A stretch of 64,000 nt of DNA. Origin: Cylindrodendrum hubeiense (Eukaryota; Ascomycota; Sordariomycetes; Hypocreales; Nectriaceae). Of the stretch, positions 10,162 through 20,669 are shown one piece after another. The first letter of the stretch is position 1. Each line of letters starts with the position of its first letter. A program made the translations under genes and the position numbers. The notes beneath the pieces are model-generated. The model was not told the DNA's origin. It searched no databases and worked only from the letters and a program-made list of their open reading frames with translations. Where the stretch lies: NCBI GenBank assembly GCA_014621425.1, contig JAANBB010000014.1:248001-312000 (forward strand), in the 5' to 3' direction.

Positions 10162-11115
10162 AGGTTGAGAACGAGTGGGGGGTGGTATTTGGGGTGGGGG
10201 TGAGAATCAAGGATGGAGGAAAGCTGGATGATGGGAAGAAACACTCCTTGGGAATCTGCAACTTCTTTCTTATCTTACCAACTCTTGTTATGCTGTATCA
10301 CTCGTTTTAATACAGATTAAGATACTTTGTTGAGCAAATATTTGCCTTGGGGCACTATATCAGACCCTTGATGGATCAGTTGTCTCAAAGCTCCTATGTA
10401 CCCTGTGAGCAACGAACCCTTTCGTCTTTTTCTGGCTGGCCCTAGAGATGATGAAAGCTCTCTGTAGGTTATTTGTTTACCAGTCAGGCGAAGGAGTGTC
10501 AAACTTCGCCTCCCCAACTTGTCCTGTGCCGTCAAGCTGTGCCAGAGGCTGGAGGCGAGCCGCATCCCGATGACAACTGACAATTGTAAACAAGAAAAAA
10601 AGAAGATGGCACTAAACCTTGGCAACAGCTTAGCAAATAGGCATCCAGCTATCCAGTCACTTAATTGGGTATGTATCTTGTTATTGCATTGCTATTGAGA
10701 CCTAAAGTTTTTGTGCATCTGAATGCCTAGTGATTGTTGTGTATGGCGCTCAGGGAGATTGATGAGGGGAAGCCAAATAGGGTATCGTACTTGATGACAA
10801 TACCAGAGTTGCAGATGCTATTCCCAGCTGCTTGTATCGCCTTCACTGCGTTGATTATGATTGCCCTGTCGGGGCCTCGCGAGTGCAATACCCGATCCCT
10901 GTAATCCTCGGTCTTGGACCCGGACAGACCCATCTGAACAGCACGTCGGGCGGTCTGGAGTGGCAAAACAGCCTGATGGCGGACCACGGCGGCTGTAGCC
11001 TAAATTGGACCCAACAGGAATATAACCTGATGATACGAGGCTGGCGTCTCTTTTGCTCAAGTTGGTAACAATAACCTCAATCTTTACAAATTTCAAAATT
11101 ATACATTCCACGAAA
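10162..11115. other. Intergenic region before the HET gene
   Basis: About 950 bp between the secreted-protein stop and the HET-domain ATG. Short ORFs on both strands lack recognisable features. The frame of the HET gene extends back to an ATG at 11053, but the sequence between (21 codons) is AT-rich and looks like a leader. Confidence 0.5.
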
Positions 11116-13167
11116 ATGAGCTTCTCATACAACACCCTAGACCGGAGACGCTCTGAGGTCCGGCTGGTTCGTTTTACGGACTACGACGATACAGCAACGT
11201 CCCCGATTCAACTTGAGATGCGTCACGCGTCTCTGGACGACGAAATTCAGTACACGGCTCTGTCGTACGCTTGGGGAGAACAGAACAAGCTCACATCTGC
11301 TCCGGTTTACATAGGGGGCAAGCCTTTTGTCATCGGCCATAACCTCCATGCCGGGTTAATGCAGTTACGCGAGAACCGGGTTCAGTCGTGGCTCTGGGTT
11401 GACGCTATTTGCATCGCACAGTCTGATAATGAGGAAAAGACCTGGCAGGTTGCACTGATGCGCGACATATACAGTCGCGCCAATCTAGTCTATCTCTGGC
11501 TGGGTCCGGGCTCTGAAGAGACAGACAGGGCCATGGACCTGCTATGCCACTTTGGTCCTCAAGCATTAGCCGAGTGTCCTAAAGAGTTCCCAATGGACAG
11601 GGATATATGGAACCGGGTCAAAGAAGATGTCATGAGAATAGATTCTCTGCCCACTTCAGACAGCAGTGGTGATGGCGATGCAACGACCCTTGCGAAGCCT
11701 GGACTGTCTAAGCTGATAATCGATATGTTGACGGAACCGAGTTTACCAGGAAAAGCATCAACCAAGGTTGGAGAAAAGAGTGTGATGGATGGTATCAATG
11801 ATATCCTTGAGCGGGACTATTGGCACCGCATCTGGATTATTCAAGAAGTCACACTGGCCAAAGATGCCGTGATATTATGCGGTGGCAAAAGTGTACCAAT
11901 TGACGTCTTCCACTCGGTCTTGAGGGTGCTAAAACTGGCTGCTGTTATGAGCCAGTTCACATCACACCTTCGACATTTTAGAAGTCCCTTTGGCCCTAAC
12001 TTTTACAGCAGCTTGGCTATGGAAACTCGGCAGAAACATCTTCGTGGAAAGGAACCAATAACTTTATTCAGCATCATACATCCCTCTGGTCGTCCTCCAA
12101 ATCGTCCGTTCTACTCGGCGTCAGACCCTCGAGATATTTTATTTGGGGTCCTTGGCCTCATCAACAAGGATGAAGCTCTCGGATTGGAGGTCGATTATAC
12201 AAAATCACCGGCCCGAGTTTTCACTGCCTTGACAAGGGCTATGATTGACAATACCCAATACAATATCTTGCCAAAGGACCGCTTCTTTACGGGAATTAAC
12301 TTGGGTCGTTGTTCACCAAGAGCAGATACAAGTAAATGCGATTTGGCATTACCTTCCTGGGTTCCTGACTGGCGAGAAATTGGAAAATATGGCCTTTTTG
12401 ACGTTACCTATCTTCATGGCAGAGCCACACGCGGCATGTCGCCACCACCACAAGCGGAAACACAGTCGGTCGAGGAAGATAATAGACTTGGACGCCTCTC
12501 AAGGCCCGGATGTGTTGTAGACTTGGTTACTGAGGTCATGCAGCCGCCAAAATGGGAGCGGGCAAGCGAATGGGACCTTCCCACCTCGCTTGCGGATCCT
12601 GAGGCTCATGTCGCCTCAATCCTCGCGTTTGCAAACTTAGGGCCTGACCCGACCCCGGGGGAGGATCACGTGTGGCGTACAATTACTGCGGACTGTTTCA
12701 AACATCACATGGATTTATCAGAAGTTGATATTTCTGTCAGTGAGGAGATTGCGTCACTCGCGCGGATGCTGTTGCGAGGAAGTCCGATTGACGCTAAAGG
12801 CCTCACATCGGAGCAGAGAGATTATATCAACAAGGACGCAGAACGGTGGAAAATTGATGAATGTAACTTTGAGCAAAAGGTCAAAAGGGTCACGCAATCA
12901 TTTCGTGGAAAAAAGGCACATTCTAGCAGCCGTGGGAGGACACTATTCAAAACGCTCAAGGGTATGTTTGGCCTCGGCCATGTATTCGTCCGCCCAGGCG
13001 ATGTTGTCACGTTGCTCTGGGGAATAGATACGCCTATTATTTTACGGCCACGCGACGAGCATAGGGGAGGCGGGTTTACCTATGTTGGTAATGCTTATGT
13101 TGATGGGATCATGGAGGGAGAGTTTCTTGAGACACGACCGGCACATCAAACGTTTGATATTTATTAA
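11116..13167 (+). CDS. HET-domain protein (heterokaryon-incompatibility type)
   Basis: Single-exon protein of 683 aa. The HET domain (PF06985) is clear in the N-terminal half: YTALSYAWGEQ near residue 46, LWVDAICIAQSDNEEK at 93-108, and MRDIYSRANLVYLWLG shortly after. A later DPRDILFGVLGL segment is also typical of the family. HET domains act in non-self recognition and trigger death of fused cells; they probably belong to the TIR-like fold group. I chose the ATG at 11116 (A at -3, directly before the first family-like sequence) over the in-frame ATG at 11053. No STAND or repeat domain is attached, so this is a stand-alone HET gene. The residues after about 450 are family-specific and unassigned. 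Confidence 0.9.
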   Translation: MSFSYNTLDRRRSEVRLVRFTDYDDTATSPIQLEMRHASLDDEIQYTALSYAWGEQNKLTSAPVYIGGKPFVIGHNLHAGLMQLRENRVQSWLWVDAICIAQSDNEEKTWQVALMRDIYSRANLVYLWLGPGSEETDRAMDLLCHFGPQALAECPKEFPMDRDIWNRVKEDVMRIDSLPTSDSSGDGDATTLAKPGLSKLIIDMLTEPSLPGKASTKVGEKSVMDGINDILERDYWHRIWIIQEVTLAKDAVILCGGKSVPIDVFHSVLRVLKLAAVMSQFTSHLRHFRSPFGPNFYSSLAMETRQKHLRGKEPITLFSIIHPSGRPPNRPFYSASDPRDILFGVLGLINKDEALGLEVDYTKSPARVFTALTRAMIDNTQYNILPKDRFFTGINLGRCSPRADTSKCDLALPSWVPDWREIGKYGLFDVTYLHGRATRGMSPPPQAETQSVEEDNRLGRLSRPGCVVDLVTEVMQPPKWERASEWDLPTSLADPEAHVASILAFANLGPDPTPGEDHVWRTITADCFKHHMDLSEVDISVSEEIASLARMLLRGSPIDAKGLTSEQRDYINKDAERWKIDECNFEQKVKRVTQSFRGKKAHSSSRGRTLFKTLKGMFGLGHVFVRPGDVVTLLWGIDTPIILRPRDEHRGGGFTYVGNAYVDGIMEGEFLETRPAHQTFDIY

Positions 13168-13520
13168 CTTGACTGTTGTGGGGGGATGAATTGGCGTTGT
13201 TTATCTTAGCAGAAGTAATCAACTTACATACCTCTTGTACCAATGTATCAAATGCCTCAGTATTACTCCCAAAGACTAATCTAGATGCCTACTCCTATTT
13301 GGCTATTGTGTTCTAGCTGGTCAAGTTACTCTTCTCTGCAATCTTATAGTCTAGTAGCTGAAGAGAAGATTGCAGAATCTCAAATACTAGAGTAGTGGCC
13401 TTGACCTTACATTCTAGTTCTAGTCTTAATGGTTCATTCTGTAAATATATTCATCTAAATTCAAGAAGCGAGATTTCATTCAATCGTAATGCTAACTAAG
13501 AAGCTACTCTATTTTTATGC
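13168..13520. other. Convergent 3' intergenic region with inverted repeat
   Basis: The HET gene (plus) and the GPI-protein gene (minus) converge here. An imperfect inverted repeat with arms near 13329-13345 (CTTCTCTGCAATCTT) and 13362-13377 (AAGATTGCAGAA) could form a hairpin. Otherwise it is AT-rich 3'-UTR-like sequence. Confidence 0.5.
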
Positions 13521-14652
13521 TCACAAGAGAAGAATAATTCCCAGTATACTAGCCATAGTCATCTTAACACCAACACCAGCAACCAAGGCCGTCGCATCAT
13601 TGCCAGGAACCTCGTCCTCGTCTTCACCGCCATTGCTCTTCGTAAGATTGTTTGCAGAACTGTCACCCATACTCTTCATGCACGTCATCTGGCTCTCCAC
13701 TTTGGTGATCAAAGTACCGTTGCCGGGAAAGAAAACAGTGAGGACAGGCGTAATGTCATACAATTGATCGACAATGCTTCTGGCCGAAGTGTTTCCCTGG
13801 AACAGTCGAGGTTATTATGCATTCTTTCGAAGTAAAAAAACATCTAAACAACACGAATTGACTTACAAACGTCGCAAAAGTCGCAACTATGTTTAGGTTA
13901 TCGGACTTGGGGAGGATTGGCCAGCAGGTAGTAGACCCGTTCGTCTTTTCCGTAATTGGATTTTCAGATGGGCCAGACAGCGCTGGTGATGTCAGCTCAA
14001 TGAACCAATCTATTTGTGATATGTTCAAAATCAACGGAGTGGTTGTCTTACCCTTGACAGTGACGTCTTCCCATTTACTTGAACTTGCGAATGACTTGCA
14101 CTCAGAATCCAAGTTATCATCAAACTCCTCCTTCAGCTTGGTGCACGCCTCGTCGATGGTGAGCCCGTCGTAGTCAATACTCTCAGCGCGCTCGTTCATG
14201 GCCGCCACACAACTCTCCGACATGGCTTCTTGGCAAGTGCCCTGGGTCTCACCCGCGTTGGTGCCATTAAACTCCACCATCGAGGTAGTGTTCGTGAAGA
14301 ACAAAGCACAAGCACCCACGTCACCAATGACCAGGTCAACTGGCGTGCCGAGGTAGAAGGTCTTGTTGTAGTCAAGCCGGCTTGTGAGCTCTGGTATTCC
14401 CACACCTTGTACCCATGATAGGCCTGAGAGCGGAGAGGATGAGTTTAATGGAATTCTAGCCACCCCGACCACTGTGTAGGTTTCGTTCACCACTTTGCAT
14501 TTATTTGAAGTGCTGTCATCAAAGGTAGGGCAACCGACAGTCGAACAGCCGACGATAGTTTCATTGAATGATTGAGCAACGGAAACCCCGTTGAGGGTAC
14601 TCAAGGCGAGGAAAGAGGCAACAGCTCCCCGAAGTGATTTCCTGGGAACCAT
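13521..14652 (-). CDS. Secreted GPI-anchored protein of unknown function
   Basis: Two exons: 14652-13867 and 13796-13521, joined in phase 0 across a 70-bp intron (GTAAGT...CCAG); 353 aa. Translation across the junction reads ATFATF then GNTSARSIV, continuing the same compositional style. Residues 1-26 form a signal peptide. The luminal part has many N-glycosylation sequons (FNET, VNET, YNKT, TNTT, FNGT, LNIS and others) and about nine cysteines, several spaced regularly (GCSTVGCPTF, CQEAMSESC). The C-terminus has a Glu/Asp-rich spacer and a hydrophobic end (MTMASILGIILLL) as in GPI-anchored proteins. No domain is recognised. It is probably a plasma-membrane or wall glycoprotein. Confidence 0.72.
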
Positions 14653-16165
14653 GGTGATTTGGTAGAGTTGAGAGGTGTATGGGTGGTATAATTGTAAGTA
14701 AATAAATTAAATACAAAATAAATTGTAAATGAATGAGCCGTGGATTTATGCAGGGCTGATGACTTTGATGAAACGCTGATGGCGAAGAATTAACGCCTAA
14801 AGAATAACCAAATGAAGGAGACCAAGGTGACGTGTTTGGAAGGATTGTGGCGCTGCCTGATGTCAGGACATGTTTGAAACATTTTGAGACATCAGTCTTA
14901 GTTCTTAATGGTAACATTATTTTTATGGGTAATGGCCTTTTTTCATGCGTTGTGTTATGCTTGATGTTGTTTGAGGTCCGTTCACAGCCTCACAGGGATC
15001 CCTGCACGGGCCGATCTAGGCTAATATCCCTGCTCCCGAGAACACCACGCAGCTTAATTTTGCTCAAGTGCCTGTACTACGTAGTTCATAATCAGCTTTT
15101 TGTTAGTGTGATAGGTGAGAGGGTTTGTGATGTAGGGCACTCGGCTGATTAGATATAACAACAATGGCGTGGATAAACATGGGCTGTGCGCTTTGTCCAG
15201 TGCTGTGCTGTGGATGTGGATGGACAGGGATGAAACCAAACAGCTCGTATCAGCTAATTGACGCCAAGCAAACGAAACTGCAGCCTGAGTTTGGGACGAT
15301 CATGAAAGGCAGATTCGGGACGAGATGGCCCGGGTGGTGGGGTGAGTTGTGATGAGCGACAACCGAGATGGGGCTCTTGGGTCTTTGCTTAATGCCGCTC
15401 CAGCTGTATTTTTGTTTCATCGCAGCGGCCCGACATTCCTTCCGATATGCTATTGTGGATCCCAGTGACATTCTTCCCCAGATCCCCGTCTCCTTAGTGG
15501 CAGGCCCCTGCGTGAGGTCGCGTGCATACCAAACAAGCTCCGACTTTTTAGCTCAACAGGAGACGTGAGGCGTCTCGAAAGTGTATCAAGCAGCCAGCCT
15601 CGTCCATGTGAAAATCGAAACCCGTTTCTCAGTGGAAGGGTTCTGGCACCACTCTCAAAGTGACGTTAACTTCGTTGAGTCTATCCACCAGTAAGGCTCC
15701 CAGAGCTGAGTCTGAGCAAACCTTGATTTGATTGGGTCGATCGACTATTTTTCCGTAGACGATGAAACTTCCCGTCTTCCCGTGTGGTGAGACCCGCGTC
15801 GTGCGACGCAGGCTACAGTTACATCAAACGAGGGGCTGTGACAACAGCGCGCGCAAACTGGAAACATTCGCTGACAGCGACGCAACATCATGCGCCTGGT
15901 TTATCCCCTGGTTCATCCCTATCTTGCTGCCTTCCTCATCTCAATGGAACCTGAATGCAAGCTGAACTCCTAGCGTAGGATTAATTCCTTGTGAACGAAA
16001 CTCAACTATCTCATAATGGGACTTCCGGAGGTGGATCTCTTCACCTGAGGGTAAATTGAAGGGACGAAGTCTGACAGAATGAGGCAATCGTGGATTCATC
16101 GTGGGTTCCAGAGTCTTGTGGCTGAGTATGGTGAGCTCACTGGGGTGATTTCGATCAGATCTCTG
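14653..16165. other. Intergenic region
   Basis: About 1.5 kb with several short ORFs of no recognisable character. It holds the upstream regions of two divergent genes: the GPI-anchored protein (minus, ATG at 14652) and the 348-aa orphan (plus). Confidence 0.5.
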
Positions 16166-16172
16166 TATAAAG
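16166..16172 (+). promoter_or_regulatory. Probable TATA box of the 348-aa protein gene
   Basis: TATAAAG lies 214 bp before the ATG at 16380. A long CA/CT-rich leader (CAACACCCAGTTCCAACAAC, then CCTTCATTCTTTTCTACC) follows. Such pyrimidine-rich leaders often mark strongly expressed fungal genes. Confidence 0.55.
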
Positions 16173-16379
16173 ATGAGATACCGTTCGCACTACAGAAAAG
16201 TTTGAATTATCACCATCAACACCCAGTTCCAACAACACACTCTCATCCCTCTCCACCTTCATTCTTTTCTACCTTCAACGCACCCACTTCCAGTCTTTAC
16301 AACATCGACATTGATCTGTCCATTCTTTTCTCTTCTTCATTATTTAAACACATTCACTTCTCTCCAAACAACCCTCAAG

Positions 16380-17426
16380 ATGGCTGCTGCTATTGAAGTC
16401 ATCGGAGTCATCTCCGGACTGCTGGGCATCGTCTCCTTTGCCCAGGACAACTTTGGAGAGGCTGATACTACAACGTCGAGCGTCAAAATTACCGTGGGCC
16501 TGGATGTCTCGGGTGGCCTCGACAACGCTGGCGGAAGCCTCCCCGACGTCCGTCTCTTCAACGAGGCCGGCGACTTTATTGGCATCAGCAACTCGGCTGA
16601 CGCAATCACCGACGGCAGCACTGGTGAAGTCAAAATCACGCACGAGGACAGCAGCAATGGCCAACAGGCTACATATGCCCTGCTTTCAGCCAACAACGAT
16701 GCAATCTGCATTGCCTACATGACCATGACTTGGGCCAACGGCGACCAGTATGGATGGGTTGGCGACTGGGGCTCTGAGTGCGGTGCGACTTGGTACTACT
16801 CCAACGTCTACGTGCAGGGAACCAGCTACAAGCCCAACTGCATGTGGATCGACGCCAACGGCGACCAGCCCCAGACTGGATTCCAGGTTCACTGGCCCGA
16901 GTTCGTCTTGGAGGACGGCGATGCGGTCGACCCCGAGGGCACTAAGCGTGACTACCTCTGCAACAGCGGAGCTCCTTTCACGACTTACACTACCCCGGAC
17001 CCTGATACCATCACCTTCTGGACTATCAACAACAAGCGAGACGAGACAGCGAAGTCAACTGCGAAGTCCCGTCGACAGAGCTCCTGGATCCCTCGTGGAC
17101 GCGGAAGCCACGGTGTGGTTGCCCGCAATGAAAGCTCCAGCGACCCTTCTTCCAGCGACCGATTCGCTAACCACTTGGTGCTGGACGACGACCCCGAGCA
17201 CACCACTGCCACCCTCTGCGAGAGCAGAAGCTCTGTGGGCCCTGACTTTGTGAACCAGGCTGAGGGCCAGTTCTGTCGCATGTCGGATAAGACTGTGTGG
17301 CCAATCTGCTCCACCGACATCCAGGACGATTGCTTCAACACCGACTCTCAGCAGCTGATCCAGGGCGGTCTAGCGACGCGCGATTCTCCTTACACTGTTG
17401 TTACTGACTGGACTGCCAGCAGCTAA
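16380..17426 (+). CDS. Orphan fungal protein with dibasic sites, possibly secreted
   Basis: Single-exon protein of 348 aa; the ATG at 16380 (context CAAGATGG) follows the CT-rich leader. The N-terminus (AAIEVIGVISGLLGIVSFA) is one hydrophobic helix that could be a signal peptide, but it also resembles short N-terminal helices of fungal cell-death proteins. A beta-rich core (about 35-200) contains LPDVRLFNEAGDFIGIS, YGWVGDWGSECGATWYYSN and MWIDANGDQPQTGFQVHWPEF, a pattern I associate with an uncharacterised ascomycete family. Possible Kex2-type dibasic sites follow (KRD near 194 and 220, RRQ near 232). A C-terminal part with four cysteines comes next. Synonymous codon choice is strongly C-ending, suggesting high expression. 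The function is unknown. Confidence 0.72.
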   Translation: MAAAIEVIGVISGLLGIVSFAQDNFGEADTTTSSVKITVGLDVSGGLDNAGGSLPDVRLFNEAGDFIGISNSADAITDGSTGEVKITHEDSSNGQQATYALLSANNDAICIAYMTMTWANGDQYGWVGDWGSECGATWYYSNVYVQGTSYKPNCMWIDANGDQPQTGFQVHWPEFVLEDGDAVDPEGTKRDYLCNSGAPFTTYTTPDPDTITFWTINNKRDETAKSTAKSRRQSSWIPRGRGSHGVVARNESSSDPSSSDRFANHLVLDDDPEHTTATLCESRSSVGPDFVNQAEGQFCRMSDKTVWPICSTDIQDDCFNTDSQQLIQGGLATRDSPYTVVTDWTASS

Positions 17427-18777
17427 AACCTTTCATGTATATACTACAACTTGTTTATTTCCTTCCGTGGAGGATGGAATTGGATAGAACTGGGAGATGA
17501 TGGGGGACTGTAACAGAAATCATGTAAAATAGCTCTGAGTAGTGAATATCACGTTTACTAAACGTAATCATTGATAATTATCACTGTGCTGTAACTGAAC
17601 ATCGATATTAACGCAAATAACAGTTGAAGCCAATGGGCTTTTTGCTGTGAGAAGTAAGTACCAAAACTTCCCGGAGGTGTGGGCAATCCTTTACGATCCA
17701 AGGATTGTAGCTTTATGGAGCTGGAATAGTTGGGGAAAGGCGACCGCTACGTTATGAAGATGGCTGTAGTAAGTAAATTGTAGATAACTGAAGATGTTCA
17801 ATCATAGATTGCAGATACGGTGAAAGCATTTGCTATCACATCATGAGGGTGGCTTTTTGTGAATGGACTGATATTAAAAGACTACTAGCTGGCGTTGCAT
17901 GCTAATGTTGTGAACATGACTATGGGTAAAAGTGATTAAAATATTATCAGTACTCTGCACCTAAAATACTCATCGCAGCTAAAGTTTATACGTTAACTAA
18001 ACACGACCATATGGGTTGTTTCTATTGACAGTCGAGTCGCAAGCTAGATGAGCAGGTCTAGGGTAGGTTCGCCGTGAGGGATTTATGTTCGCAGCCAGCT
18101 TGACGCATTCTTTATATGAATGGTTCGATCTGGAGTGGTAGGGTGGGCTGGAGGAACCTATGGCCCGTCGTCCAGACGAGATGCATGTTCATACAATCCA
18201 TCATGACGATCTCCGACTGAGGACGAGCTGCAAGCGGAGCAGTCGCGGCGGCTTGGGCCGCCGTATCCTTATCGACACAGGGTGATTGGCTGGGGAGCTT
18301 TTAGCCGATAGCCAGATCGAAAGGGGAAAAAAATGGTTGGTTGGAGGAAGCGGTTGAAACGAGGAGGGGCTCTTCGGCCTCGCCTGATCTCGCTCCAGTG
18401 ATCAACACACCATCACTTTCAATGCCTATTCCAAGCAAAGCTTCAGCTGCACTCCACGCCAGACCATCTGAGGTTTTGTTATTCAAGGGCCATCCTATGC
18501 TACTGAAATATCCCCAACTCTAGTCCTTGTGGCGGAGAATCAACCAGCCAGGGACCTCCGAATCGCCACGCCAAGTGTTCCAAGCCTTCTCCCCTTAATA
18601 CGCTTTTTAACCCCTCAAGACTCGCAGCTAAGACGTACGATACCTCCCCACCCCTCACAGACACACACACACACGAATGAGTAGTTGCACAATAACTTAC
18701 GAAGATCGCAGGCAACCGAATCCTGTCCCGAACCCCTTCTTTCAGGACTTGCACGAAGCCGTAACCTGAAGATCGAA
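17427..18777. other. Intergenic region
   Basis: About 1.35 kb, AT-rich at first (3' UTR and spacer), then a C/A-rich leader with a short CA tract near 18658-18675 before the SesA-like gene. No gene was recognised. Confidence 0.5.
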
Positions 18778-19416
18778 ATGGATCCTCTCAGCATCCTTGC
18801 GTCCACAATCACACTTGTTGATGCCATCTCATCGATATATAAGGTGATCAGGGACGTCAGGGGCCTCCCAAATGAGTTCAAAGAAGTGAACCGGAATCTC
18901 CCTCTCGCACAAAATACTCTGAGTCTAGCTCGAGATCATCTCCAAGACGTAGCTTTGGATGAATCTTCTAAACAGGCAATCCAACCTGTGGTCAGTTGCT
19001 GCGAAGAGAAAGCCAAAATGCTGCAAGAGATTTTTAAAAATGTGGAAAAACGGATGAAGAATACGAAAGAAGGATCAGTGCTTGAATTCTATCGCAGCTC
19101 GCTGCTGCATTTCGGTAAAGCACACCGGGTGGAAACCCTGATGAAGGGTATCCTCAGAGACTTAAATGCATTGACTACAAATCAGTCGTTCAGGGTGGCA
19201 ACGCAGAGCCAGATGATTGAGCTGAAGGAGGCGATTGACCAGCTGTCGAATGTGAAGACATCCGTACCAGACTCGGATCTCGAGGGATTTGTGACCCAAA
19301 ATATCGCCACCGGGGGAACAGGCCACCAGTCTATCATCAGTGGTCATGAGCACAATATAAACTCTGGCAGTGGAAAACAGTTTAATGCGCAAACTATGAG
19401 CTTCGGTAGTGCATGA
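18778..19416 (+). CDS. SesA-like (NACHT_N) protein with possible sigma-type amyloid tail
   Basis: Single-exon protein of 212 aa starting at MDPLSILAS; the frame is open further 5', but family members begin exactly in this style. Residues 1-155 are an all-helical domain resembling the SesA/NACHT_N domain (PF17107): hydrophobic first helix LSILASTITLVDAISSIYKV, then VRGLPNEFKEVNRNLPLAQNTL. Residues 175-212 are a Gly/Asn/Ser-rich tail including NINSGSGKQFNAQTMSFG, similar to the sigma amyloid motif (NACHT_sigma type). Known logic: a STAND receptor with a matching N-terminal motif templates amyloid folding of the effector's tail and releases its helical killer domain. The only STAND gene in the window (50405) starts with a different domain, so its partner is not here. 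The tail assignment is by eye. Confidence 0.65.
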   Translation: MDPLSILASTITLVDAISSIYKVIRDVRGLPNEFKEVNRNLPLAQNTLSLARDHLQDVALDESSKQAIQPVVSCCEEKAKMLQEIFKNVEKRMKNTKEGSVLEFYRSSLLHFGKAHRVETLMKGILRDLNALTTNQSFRVATQSQMIELKEAIDQLSNVKTSVPDSDLEGFVTQNIATGGTGHQSIISGHEHNINSGSGKQFNAQTMSFGSA

Positions 19417-20669
19417 CAGCCTTATCAGCTAGATTCAATACCAATACACTGACGTATTTGGCGTAAGGTCCAATCCCATGACCACTGCACGAATCCGAGT
19501 GATATCCTCCAGACCCTCGATACCTTCCCATACTTAGGTAAAAAAACCCAATCCTGATCGGGTTTCAGGGGTGAGTGAGTAGTTCGTGTGTCGCAATCAA
19601 TTTGAGTAATGGCGAGAAAGCAAATCGTGAAATATACGCTGCGTGTCTGAAGATCTCGGATGCGGAAAATCCATCTCAGTAAAATACCTCATGGTCTCTG
19701 AGCTGAAGACTACATAATCCCGAGCAACCTGCTCTGTATTCTTTGAGGATGACTTCGAGGATCAGAGGAGTGCGACAAGTGCTAGGCTGCACACAACTAG
19801 TTACATAATTTATGCAAATATCTTTCAAATAGTAGAATATGATACGTACATATATGTAGTATTAAGTCTAAACGTTATTCTTATGTTAAAACAAACGATT
19901 ACCAGTTTAATATAACCAAAAAGTGAAGCTTGTGTGCTAATAGATATTGGAAATGATCACTAACACTTCCCCGAGATTTAGATACACTGGCATTTACAAC
20001 CCAAGGGCTGTTATAGCGTTGTGAAGCTGAGACAATTCAGAGAGAGTAACCTGTGCACTGTTGAGGCGGACATTGTGACAAATGGTAGTAGCATGACTCT
20101 CCCTAAGAATTCACGCATATAATCCATGGAGCGGCGGGCCCTAAACAGTGGAGTCCAAACGCACATTGAGTCACACGGCGGACATCGCACTGATCCGACA
20201 ACAGTGGAGTTACATCTAATACCCGGAAGTCTGCGCCGGGAATTGCAACCGGGGTGAGACTGCGGATATACACTCGGCGCGCAATCGTAAAGTGGGTCAT
20301 CGTGCAAAACCACTTCTGAACAGTGGATAAGTAAGGATCAACAAGGAGATGACTACAGTTAAGAAAGGTAACTAAGAATTAATCAGGATCTACCCCCTTG
20401 TTTAAAGGTGGGCTTTACACGATGACTGACTTAACGCGTGAACGCCGAGGTATATCGCGGTGCGATTGAGACATCCTACGGTCCGCAAAAGTGGAGTTGC
20501 ATCGTACTACAGGATGCTACGCGAGAAGTTGTCAAGTTGCGCGCCCCGGTTCCCTGCTGTTTCAAATTACCCCTCACCGCGAGTCCTAAATGCTCACCTG
20601 ATTATATATGGAGTGTCAAGCAAGTTGTTCGGTCATCATCTACTCATCTTCATTCATGCGTTTTTCATC
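19417..20669. other. Intergenic region
   Basis: About 1.25 kb. It contains scattered near-repeats of a CAGTGGAGTT-like word (near 20146, 20201, 20319 and 20487) but no gene. A TATATA sequence at 20604-20609 lies 61-66 bp before the tannase ATG and may serve as its TATA box. Confidence 0.45.
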
